Positions 1-10,253 of a stretch of DNA of 64,000 nt are shown here, piece after piece. Every line of letters begins with the position of its first letter. The first letter of the stretch is position 1. The DNA comes from Antedon mediterranea (lineage: Eukaryota > Echinodermata > Crinoidea > Comatulida > Antedonidae), in the NCBI RefSeq assembly GCF_964355755.1, contig NC_092680.1, forward strand, positions 7,231,001 through 7,295,000. The letters run 5' to 3'. A program made the position numbers and the translations under genes. The notes below the pieces were generated by a model, which was not told where the DNA came from, did no database searches, and was given only the letters and a program-made list of their open reading frames with translations.

Positions 1-142
1 TTGTATATCATTAATTTGTGTTTTTAACCTGCTGTGTTACAAATTAAACACCTTGTTTATTCCTCTGGCAATGATAAACAGATCCACTGAATTTGAAATC
101 TTTTGTATACTGCAACTCAGCTAATTTTGTTTACATTTTTAG

Positions 143-1263
143 GACAATTCCTTTGAGTTTGAGAAGAGAAGAAATGTGCCTGTAAAATATGATCGTGAAT
201 TATGGCAGAAAACAATTAAAGCAATGGCTCGTGTTGAAGAGATAAAGAAGAAACGACAAGACCAACACATCCTAAACAGGTCAGTATTTGAACAGTCTTA
301 GGGCAAGTCCAACACATCCTAAACCGGTCAATATTTAAACATACAACAAGTTTGATGGATGGATAGGATAATTTATAGTTAATCTAAACGTCTAAAGCTT
401 GTTATGCATATATACTGTACAACAAGTTATTGTATTACAGAATAGAATAATTACCAGTGCATAGTTAATATTTGGAGTGTGGCACGTATGTGAGAGCAGT
501 AATTGTATACAAAAGAACGCACTAAAATATACATTATTTTTGCAGGCTTAAGAAAGGAAAGGAACTACGAAAGGAGAGAGACATCAACGAAGTCAAGAAA
601 AACATTCACATCATCAGACCACCAGCATCAAGTAAGTTCAGTATTATAGCCTTTTAATAATAGTAAAAATTGATAATTACAACAGGGTAACAGGCATGGG
701 CCCCACCTAAAATTTAACAGCCATGTCTTTTTAAAATAAACTATTTTTATTCTGCAACCCGAAGAATTGTTTTTATCATTCATGAGATATTTCTGTGCTT
801 CCATAGTATTTTATTATTATTACCTTGTTGTTGTTCTGATTTATTTATTTGTATGTTATTATGAATGAATGAATTTAGCCCCCTCCTAATGATTCAGGCA
901 TGTCAAATTGTTTTTGAGAATTGAAAATATTACAAATACTAAGTGGTCATTAGCTCATTATGTAGGCATGGAGGTTATGAGTCAAACATATTAATAAGCA
1001 AAACTAAAACAACTATTATTTAATATGTTGTACCATATTGGAAATACGAATAACTCTTTTAATTTTAATAAGCAAGCATTTTGCCAAGTAATCACTATTA
1101 ATTAATATACTACTAATCAGAATATGTATGAATTTGAGGATTCTTGTTTTTGGAAATTTTTTAATAATTTAAAATGTATACATTTTTAGAACTCAAGAAA
1201 GAGGAAAAGCTGTTACAAGTTGTTGCAGAGGAGGATGCAGAGATGAAGGAGGAAGACATGTGA
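143..1263 (+). CDS. RSL24D1: RSL24D1 (RLP24-type ribosome biogenesis factor), 3' part
   Basis: This is a pre-60S ribosome assembly factor, the nucleolar L24-like placeholder protein. Three exons are visible: 143-279, 546-631 and 1190-1263. All have AG/GT borders and joining phases that match. The first encodes [20 protein letters not shown], then a [13 protein letters not shown] helix; this follows the human protein from about residue 57 almost residue for residue. The second gives [20 protein letters not shown] followed by HIIRPPA. The third is a short acidic tail ending in [11 protein letters not shown] and TGA. The zinc-binding L24e-like N-terminus must lie left of the window, so the gene is 5' partial. 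The last codons and first UTR bases are duplicated just downstream. Assignment is by remembered family sequence and is strong. Confidence 0.93.
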
Positions 1264-1334
1264 ATGTAACAGCTATTTTCCAAAGGACGATGTAGATATG
1301 AAGGAGGAAGACATGTGAATGTAACAGCCATTTT
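1234..1334 (+). repeat. Two-copy 55-bp tandem duplication of RSL24D1 stop region
   Basis: Bases 1234-1279 (last coding codons, TGA and first UTR bases) recur at 1289-1334 with a few substitutions. The second copy again reads ATGAAGGAGGAAGACATGTG and then the same UTR. It lies in the 3' UTR after the first stop, so it is not translated in the main frame. Confidence 0.85.
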
Positions 1335-1653
1335 GATATCAATTAACATCAGAAAAAACAAGTCATTAAATACACCCATTAATGTATCATTATTCATTAA
1401 TAATGACACTAACTAACAATAACACATTAAACTATATATACATTTTGCTTAGCGTTGTTATGTTTACATATAGAATGATTCTTTATGGATGACTAACTAT
1501 TTTTAATTTGCTATGAAAACAAATACGTTACCTACTCAAAGCACAAAATGCAGCCTTTAATGTAATTTAGGTTGGTAGTATTACCGTATACAACCAGTCT
1601 TGATTGTGGGGTGGAGGCGTTGATGTTGTTATATTGTATTTTGCTCTAGAAAT

Positions 1654-1659
1654 AATAAA
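1654..1659 (+). terminator. Candidate poly(A) signal of RSL24D1
   Basis: An AATAAA hexamer lies about 390 bp after the RSL24D1 stop, in AT-rich sequence. It is the first clear one in this orientation. No transcript end can be seen directly. Confidence 0.45.
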
Positions 1660-2636
1660 CTAAATAATTGGCAATTTTATTTCAAATGTAAATACCCCTG
1701 TTGTACATTAGAGTATTTCCATTTTTAAAATGTATTGTAGTTCAAAAGGCTGTCTAGTGGAATACACTTTTCACAGCTTTATATGAATAAATGACAACAC
1801 AACAACAGGTGAATACATGAATTTGTATATGTTTGTTACCTATATTATTTCAATACAAATAATGCAACCATTTTTAACATCAATTAAACACAGTAGTTTG
1901 ATAATATTCCCAGAAATATCAAGTTTCTTTTATGTTGGTTAACCTAAAAAAATGTAGGCCTATATATTTTAGAAAACGGAACAAAAATGTTGTTGGAATT
2001 ATGACTTTGCAATTGTATTTTGCCTAGTCATGGTAAATACAAGAATCAATATGCGATTTAATTTATTTCGCATTAAATTAATTTGGACGACTTATTAACT
2101 TTGAACTTCCACATGATTTATAATCAAGGTCATAGGTCTATTGCTTAATACAGATCGTTTGTGTTTGCTAATTAAATTCTCAAATAAAAAACTTCAGTAG
2201 TTACAAAAGTTTGAGAGAGAAAAGTGTTGTTTTATGACATTGAGAAATTACGCCAATTGCAATAGGGACTTTTAGATTTTCACGAGTCGACCCTATTATA
2301 CGTCATTTTTTATGATATGCGCTAGGCGACTGGCAATTTGAGCACTTGTTCAGTAGCATTTTGACGTTCGCTCTCTGGCATGAGTACCAGTGGACGTATG
2401 ACATAACAAAATCATGGCCGAGAATATCGCGATGATTTTCTGAGAATGTAGTTATAAAGTGAATTTCAGTCAAATTATATTCCCAAACTGTGAATTATTG
2501 CTTTGTATTGGTTATTTCAGTGTAAAGGTTTTAACAATACAGGTTATGATCTGGGTCTTATCACTTGGACACAGCTTTCGTTCAGAAAATTAAGGAGCTA
2601 AGATAGGCCTAAAAAGCTACACACTTAGTCTGGCTA

Positions 2637-2762
2637 ACAGTGTTAATCTGCGACAAGTGTGGATGTCGTGCAGAACCGCAATACAAACCATAACATACTG
2701 GAGAGCAGCAGTGTAAATCTGAAACCTGTGGATGTGGTGCAGACTGCAGAACCGTAAACCGC
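2637..2762. repeat. Imperfect two-copy direct duplication, period about 70 bp
   Basis: Both halves carry CAGTGTNAATCTG, GTGTGGATGTNGTGCAGA or a close variant, and CAGAACCGNAA. The two short minus-strand reading frames here arise from this duplication and are not supported as genes. Confidence 0.6.
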
Positions 2763-4158
2763 CACGTCGCACTGAGCAAGATTTGTAAAATGTGATGCAA
2801 CAGGTACGAATGGTAGTGTTGCCGTCAGTCGTCAAATCCTACTTATTTCTGAAATCAGTGCCCCCCATGATTGGGGGGTGGGGGGATTCAAACATGATTG
2901 CCGTCTCTTACTCATTCACTACCGCACCGTAATGTCTTCAAGTAATGTTTATTATTCTGATATTAATTTCACGTTGCATTTGCTTCACTCAAACATTTCA
3001 CTTTTCAGTTAATGTCTAAAACGCAAACAATGCTGTTTTGATAAATATAAATCATTACCGGAACCATCGATCAGAACCAATTAAGAAGAATTGTGATTTA
3101 TTTGCACTATCGATCTCTGTGTGTTATTAAGAAATAATATTTAACGCGGCGTTTTCACAAAACTCGTCACTCGCCGCAGAGGTTCGGGAAACATAGGTAA
3201 GTGTAGAAGTAGCACTGTCCTTTGTTGTTATTTAGAATGGTATTTTTTCTACAACACACATTAAATAATATAAACTGAATAGAAATCAATTTGAAGTAAA
3301 ATCTTCATAATTGTTTGTATGCATTTAAATTGAAGAATCAATGTAGCAGACAATTATTCTGGACTGTCGCATCGCATTACGACCATTAACAACATAAGAA
3401 TTTGTTAATTATATAATTATAGTAATTTTTATTTTAATACTGTATAGGCCTAGTAATAGTATGTATAACCGATTCTCAATGCTGTATCCACATCTCCAGT
3501 ATCCTTATTTAATATTTTGGTTGTGGTATCTAAATTTGTATCGCATGTGGTGCCTATATCGTGGGCTATAGCATGGATACTCCATGGCTAGGCATATGAT
3601 GATAGGAGATGTGATATATGTGATGTTGTATTACCAATAGTCCTATGATAAACCAACTGGAGAAATCTAGTACGAGAGTCGGGTGGATGTTAGTGATTAA
3701 AATGTATATTTTATTTTTAAAATCCTATAGATTCAATACGATTTAACAAAAAAACAATAAGTTTGGTTGTTCCACTTCACGACAAAACTTGTATTATCAT
3801 TTTATGGGTAATCATAATGTTTTGATAGATATTTGTTAAATAATCATTCATTCCTATTTATTCATTCATTCATTTGTATTTATGTATGTCTTTAGGCCTA
3901 CATTTCGTTACTTTCTCGTTATACATCAGTTTAATTACTTATCAAATAGGCCTAAATTGATTAATTAATAAAACATTTTATTGATTGATAAAATATTTGA
4001 TTTATTGATAAATGTGTGAATGTGAGTTATACATCGTATCATCTTTTCTAAAAAAGACAAACTAAAAAAAAGTGTCACAAAACTGTATTTCCGATTGGCA
4101 CTCTCTCAAGTTCAAAATCTAACATTCCAAGCGAAACTTAGTAAACAATATTAATTCT

Positions 4159-4319
4159 AGCTCTGTCTACACTGCAAACGTCATGCATGTGACAACAAAT
4201 GTCATGTGCCCATGATTATGCCATATCAATACCATATTTGGCCATATCACTGCCATATTTAGGCACATCCGTGACATCATACTTTTTTGTCAAAGTATTT
4301 TGATAGTGTAGACAAGCTG
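4159..4319. mobile_element. MITE, TGTCTACAC family (copy 1)
   Basis: Inverted ends are present: AGCTCTGTCTACACT on the left, and on the right AGTGTAGACAAGCT. The body contains repeated CCATAT units and GACATCAT. A second copy with the same ends and body motifs (GGCACATC, TTTTTTTGTCAAA, TTTGATAGTGTAGAC) is at 58829-58959, so this is a dispersed non-autonomous family. Confidence 0.7.
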
Positions 4320-5268
4320 CAACGATAACTTCACATGCGTTTTGCCGAGTCATGAAGAGAAAATTCTGGAAAAAAAAAACAAGATCAGTAAGTTACGGTT
4401 TATCAATTTAATTTATTTCTCATTAAAGGTAATCTAGAGGACTTATTAACATCGATTATCAATATGCGGTTTGGATTAATAAGTCTTAATATAATAACAA
4501 TACTTTGAGTTGTTACGCATGTTTCCACTTGAAAACGTTTGTTTAAGCTAAGCAATTAGATTTTGATTACGTGATATTTAGCAAAGATACCTACACAAAC
4601 GCATGAACCTTTCCAGTACAATTCCTGTCATTTCAATGCCTCGAACCTCTCTCCTCCTCCTAAAATGTTGATATCGTTGTTAAGTGTATGGAGTGGGAAA
4701 TTGGTATACAAGCACACTCGCTTTAGGGTGATCCATCGTTGTGATTGGTTAAAGCAACTTACGATACGCTTACGTCACGTCCGTCCTTGCATTGCATCCA
4801 AAAGAGAGGGAACCACTATCTGCAATATGATGCAGACGAAAACTGAGGTCTGCTACTCAGCAGTGTAACTCGTAACTGAAACTTACTCAAACCACTTTAA
4901 ATTATTATGATTTATCGTCGACGTCGTGTAGATGGATTTACCCCAAGGCTATTTTATTATACCGATGCTGTGCTTGTTTTCGCCGACAGAACGCCATTCA
5001 TTAAGATGTTTTATATTAATGAAAGTAGCAACAGCTATATAGATCTATATCAATCGTGCTATCGATAGAACCGCCGAAGCTTGCGCGCCGTAGTATCCTA
5101 TTGAGAAAATGCTCGGTTAGCTAAGAAATTGTGAGATGGTCATCGCAAAAACTATAAATAAAATTATTTTTAGGCATATTTGAACAATATTGTGTTTTTC
5201 AGGTTTGTAGCCGTTGGTGAAGTGTAATTCAAATCATTTTTTTTAGAGGGAGGAAAGCTAACTGTAAG

Positions 5269-7652
5269 ATGGATGACGACAGTATTCAAACTATTAGCTT
5301 GAGAAAGTCAAGTAACAGAAGTAACAAAATTCACCCAAAGGAGCTAGATGTCGAAGTCTTGCGTGCAACGACGTCACTCAGTATCAGAATGAGTCACCCA
5401 CTCTACTCTCAACTGAAATGGTTTATTTTCATCATGAAAGTTGCTGGAATATACCACGAGCCATCATTTAATGACGTCAGAAAACAAGAAGTAATTTGGA
5501 AGATATGGCACTTTGTTGTTTGCGTCATAACTGCGTTTAACTTTTTCCGATTTGTTCCAGAAATTTGGAAAACAGATATTTTTCCTGGTCTAACGTACTC
5601 TGAAATAATTATGTGTGCGTGGTTTTTCCAGGTGTTTGTAAATACAGCAATGACATTCGTTATATGCGCTAAAAAGGAAGGTTTATTATCGTTTTTTGAA
5701 CATAGCCAAATGTTCGGTAACAGTGAAGAAAGTAAACTCCTTAACTGCGTTCCTGATAAGAGTAAGCTGAGCCGCAACGTCAAAGTTTCATTAGTTATTA
5801 CTGCAATGTGGATCATAAGTGGCTTTTTTATTTCACTATACTTAACACTTAAACTTGAATCCAGTTCGTATCATATAATGACTGCTCCTTGGACATCGAA
5901 TCTTAGCATAACGCTCGTTATGATTGTCTCTGTCGTATGTCATTTATCATCCATACAACACACACTTTTGTTTTGTCACATTTCCGAGTATCTAAGAACA
6001 CAGTTCAAATTACTCTCAGAAACTTTTTCGAAGTTGTTATTAGAGTCTGAGGAAGGCAAAAAAGGTGAAGTAAATGAGCGCCGTTATGAGTTAATACGTC
6101 AACAACACAACCACTTGTGTGTTTCTGTTCAAAAAGCAGATTGTTGCTTTTCAACGTTGGTGTGTGTAGCATGTTTTGTGGACATCCCACTAATGATATT
6201 CATAGCATATCAATGTATTTACTTGAATGTAAATATTGAAACCAGGTTAAGTTATGCCTATTGGCTTGTTGTAGTTACTATAATGGTTGCCGCTTTAACA
6301 ATTTATGCATCGTGTCTTAATTCCGAGGTAAGTTCGCACAGTGTACACCGTACCCAATTCGCTTACGTTATTAGTTTTCGTTTACATTTTGTTGTTTAAT
6401 AAAATCATCTTCGCAGTAACTTTATGATTGCGTTATCTTAACAAAAACGGTGTTATAACGCCCTAATTACGGCGTTATAACGCCGTATTATTATAAAATA
6501 ATTGTTTTCTTTGGCGGAAATCAGCCACCGAGTTAACACCTTTCATCATAGTAATTGTTTTGTTCTACATGAAGATATACGAGAATTGACAGCAATGTTA
6601 TATGCCATATTAAAATATTGTGTATTGTATTTTTTAGGTTCATGCATTAAATGAAAAAATATTCAAATTGAACGCAATTGCTGACTCGCCAAACGATAAA
6701 CTTCTCACGGTAAAGCTTGGTTCCCACTTGGACGCAACGTAAGGACGTGGACGCAACGCAAGCGAGTTGACCAATGACAGAGGACAGTTAGAATATTCCA
6801 TCGCTTTTGATTGGTCAAATCCCTTATGTTGCGTTACGTCGTTGTGTTGCGTCTCTAGTGGGAACCAAGCATTAGGAAAACAGTAGTTTTAAACATGTAT
6901 GATTGTAATGTATGTGCACGCACTTACATTATTATCAACTTGTATGGAGAAATGCATGCATAATGTTTTATTTGGAGGGAGAGCAATAATTATCACAATT
7001 ACAACCTAATACGACACATTTACCCGATACGAATTGGCCTTTAGTTTATGTCATGATGTGGAGATACAGAATATAATCGGGTGACAGATAAGTAGGCCTA
7101 ATAAATCTTATCTTAACAATCTTATATTAAACTTTGGTATTAATGTGCATGATCAGTAATCACTCCTAATTGTCGTTTTTTTCAGGTACATACTCTGTTT
7201 TTGTCTCGATTGAATGGCCCGCCTATTGGCTTTTCTGTGTGGGGAATGATTATCATTAGCAAAGAGGTTCTATTGACGGTAAGATGGTGTGTTTCCAATT
7301 AGTGGTCTACTTACACGGCCGCCGGGCGAATGAGAGCTCACAACATTATTATGGGTCTCAGACGCTTAGAAATACTGTATCTTAACATAATTTTGATTCC
7401 GGTAATTTTATGAGAATATATTAGTATAAGTGTTAGATTGTCTTGGTTACCAGCTGAAGCGCAGAGATAAGAAATAAGGATATTATAATGTCTATTAAAC
7501 TCGGGATCTAGAAAAAAAACAAAAAAACCTGCAGATTTAGTTATACGAGAATATTACAATGTCATTATTGGCTAAAAAATACTTTACTTTCTTTTCTATA
7601 GGGAGTTGGTATGGTGTTTACATATTTCGTACTGTTGGTTCAGTTCAAATAG
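5269..7652 (+). CDS. Gustatory-receptor-like (Gr/Grl) seven-transmembrane protein
   Basis: This is a complete gene with exons 5269-6327, 6638-6709, 7186-7278 and 7602-7652. All introns are phase 0 with GT-AG borders, giving 424 aa. Hydrophobic helices are visible at about residues 81-100, 108-131, 171-192, 208-228, 287-310 and 324-345. The last exon supplies a final helix, TYFVLLVQFK, then TAG. This TYhhhhhQF signature is the hallmark of the insect chemoreceptor superfamily's TM7. The preceding exon (FLSRLNGPPIGFSVWGM) also fits the family. Family members are ligand-gated cation channels in insects; their role in non-arthropod animals is less certain. The start is the first ATG, 16 bp after a polypyrimidine AG that may be a UTR acceptor. 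Left unspliced, the first exon runs on to a stop at 6397-6399. A MITE sits just after the exon 2 donor. Confidence 0.85.
6715..6870. mobile_element. 156-bp MITE abutting the exon 2 donor of the Gr-like gene
   Basis: The element begins GCTTGGTTCCCACTTGGACG and ends GTCTCTAGTGGGAACCAAGC, an obvious inverted terminal pair. Internal GACGCAACG/CGTTGCGTC motifs also mirror each other. Any target duplication is short and not certain. Its first bases are positions +6 onward of the intron whose donor GTAAAG starts at 6710. Confidence 0.85.
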
Positions 7653-9639
7653 TTTTCAACGTTGGATAAATTCGTAGTTGTGGACTAAACAGAATAGAAA
7701 GGAACATGGCTCTGTATTGCAACTATATCCATCGAGTTTTGATCAACGACGACAATATCTCTGGAATTGTAATACCTTTACGCAACCGTATTCAAGATTG
7801 GTTCTATCAAGACTTATATCATGGATGCTATATCCTTGTTTTCATGTCTAATTCCAGAAAATGATCTCTATCGACACCACCACCGCGGCGCTGATCTGAT
7901 TACCGTAAATCTTCTAATAGTAACCCACACTCTAATATTAATCCCCTTCTAATAGTAACTCACCTTATAAGTCAATCTATAATAATAACCTATTACTCTA
8001 ATAGAGTACCCCATGGGGGTTACTATTGTAAAATATATATATATATAATAATAAATACGTTCCCTAGTTGTGTTGATTGTATCATGTATATGGAGAGAGG
8101 ATTGTAACAGCGGTAACATTAAAGTGATCAAACCAAGGCAATCTAACAGGAGATGCTGAGCTCCGGAGAAAAAAGGGTTTATCTGTGGCTGCGACACGAT
8201 CAGTTCCCATCCCCTTAAACAGACACTGCAGAGATGTTCATAGCACAGTAATGTTGGTATTTGTCGCAGCCAGACAAGAGATCAAAGGAGTTCCTCTTTT
8301 GCGAGCTCAGTGTCCTATTAGATTGAAGCACACTCTTTGAACATCAGATCTTGAAAACGGCTTTTATATTGGAAGAAGTTGTGAATCAACTGGGTTTAGT
8401 CAGTAGTGTCAATGATTGGCTACTGCTGGTTATGATATCTACGTCACAACCAATCACTGGGCATCATCAAATCAGAGATGAACACGATTTTCATAAACAT
8501 AATTAGAGTGTTTCAATAGGGTTTTTTGTTTTAATGTTGTATTGTGCAGTATATGATAGGACAATAGTTAATGAACGAAGGTGCGAAGTTTCATTGTATT
8601 AGAACAATTAGAATACCCCATTGCTAAGGCGTAAACAAATACTCGGCTATTTTTTTGCAATTTGCATTTTGTAAGTACAGAAACTGTACTGCATTTTTAA
8701 ATCATGGATTATGTAGTTTCAGTATTTATGAAAATCTCAATTTTGAAAATGTCTATGTCCGATTCTGTATGAATGTCATATCTGTACTGTTTAGTTAGGC
8801 AAACATGAAATTTGGTTTCAATGATTGCTATACACTATACTTATTAAAATAAACACCCAACACATCGTTTGGCGTTAACTTTTTCTTCGAATAAAACCCC
8901 GTCACATGCATTACAAATGTCTATTTTGTAGTACATACAATTCATTAACTTCCATTACCTATATAATTTTACTGTATTTTTACTCGGGGTACCAGAGTCT
9001 AGGACTCGCTCATCTTCTCCTTCCATCTGGACACTATTGAGCCAACTTTAAAGTCCTACTAGTTCTTTAGGCGTCGTCTGACGGCTCTGAAACATGGCAT
9101 GCATATACAGTACTGTACTAGGGTAATAGGTGAACAAAGCTATAGAGAGAACATTTTTGTACTTCAACCGGATGCAGAATTACGTCGTAAACATGGTATG
9201 AAACGAAAAAAGTGCGATTTAAAGTACTACTCCTCCCTTATTCATTGTAGTATTGAGCTGGGATTTGGCATGGGTATACTACAGGGACATGTCCTCAAAG
9301 CTATAGATCCGGATTTTAAAATTTCAAATCGGATACAGCCATATGACATCTCGAAGATGGTACCTTGGTACCAAACGATTTTCGTCGTAATATAGCCGTG
9401 TTTGGTGTCATTTCAAAGGTATTGACTTGGAGAATAAGAATATACAGTAAAACCTATTTATGATATTGTGACGTCACTTCTGCTCGCGGAAATAGCAAAA
9501 AATCACTTTTGAGATTTCACAATTTACCGTAATTATGCCATTTCCGGTTATGTGACGTAACTTTTCGGAATATAGCCGTATTTGGAAGCGAGGGTAGTAC
9601 AGGGAAATTTTCCAAAAATGGCCAATAAAAGAGAATCTC
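7653..9639. other. Intergenic region between the Gr-like and RNA-binding-protein genes
   Basis: This contains the Gr-like 3' UTR, a short TA run near 8033-8046, and repetitive sequence at 9330-9600 where ATATAGCCGTNTTTGG occurs twice in direct orientation (9391, 9571) beside GTGACGTCAC-type motifs. The 98-codon frame at 9099-9395 shows no recognisable domain or splice context. No gene is called. Confidence 0.5.
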
Positions 9640-10253
9640 GCAAATACATTTAACAAAATTTATTTGAAAACACAGCATTTTAAGTAAACTAATGGAATAC
9701 GAGAGCTATAAGAAATAATATTTGATATGGACACAATTGAGTGGAAGACTGCCATCAATAGTCAAGTACATTCAAACCCAGCAGAACAAAGTAAACCGTA
9801 TATACATATCGTGCAATGAATGTGAATGTTTAACCAATTACTTTCTTTTATTTTAACAATAACATACAAAATAAAATGCATTCCATCATTTTAGTAGCAT
9901 ACTATTTATACAATACACAGCTGAAAATTCCATCATAATTTCTCAAAGCTTTAAAATACATTACTGAATTAAAAAAAGGATATTGAAACTTGTTAATTAA
10001 AAACTCTCAGATAAATTACCTAACTGATAATTGGAAATGCCAAGTTTGGTTGTTTTTCCTGGTACAATTATCAATTACAAATGCTTATTTTTGGGTCAAA
10101 AGAATCACCAGGTCAGTATCATGAATGTAAACCTAACGCATACAATAGAACAATTTCTCTATTTTCTTTTTTAATTGTCCTAAACTCCCGCCCAAGAACT
10201 TTTTACAAATACTCAGCATAGATAATACTGCTAACATAGCTTGGTCTATTAAT
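9640..10253 (-). other. 3' UTR of the minus-strand RNA-binding-protein gene
   Basis: Reading on the minus strand from the stop at 10254, this segment aligns over most of its length with the 3' UTR of the plus-strand paralogue (26874-27440). Shared stretches include GTAAAAAGTTCTTGGG, GGTTTACTTTGTTCTGCTGG and AATACGAGAGCTA (or its complement). It ends with an AATAAA. Confidence 0.75.
9659..9664 (-). terminator. Poly(A) signal, minus-strand RNA-binding-protein gene
   Basis: TTTATT on the plus strand reads AATAAA on the minus strand, in the context CAAATAAATTTTGTTAAATG. The paralogue at 27406-27411 has the identical context. Confidence 0.75.

Larger units (their letters stand above)
1335..5268. 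other. Intergenic region between RSL24D1 and the Gr-like gene
   Basis: No coding exon was recognised. The region holds the RSL24D1 3' UTR, an imperfect duplication near 2637-2762, a MITE at 4159-4319, and GC-richer patches near 3140-3200 and 4915-5110. Those patches may carry the promoter or a noncoding first exon of the downstream receptor gene. A possible splice donor (CATAG|GTAAGTG) is at 3198-3199. Polypyrimidine-AG acceptors stand before the receptor ATG at about 5203 and 5246. Confidence 0.5.

Noticed and set aside
5409-5816. 135-aa minus-strand frame
   Set aside because: It is antisense to exon 1 of the Gr-like gene and has no independent support.
9099-9395. 98-aa plus-strand frame
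   Set aside because: It has no domain, no splice context and repetitive surroundings.
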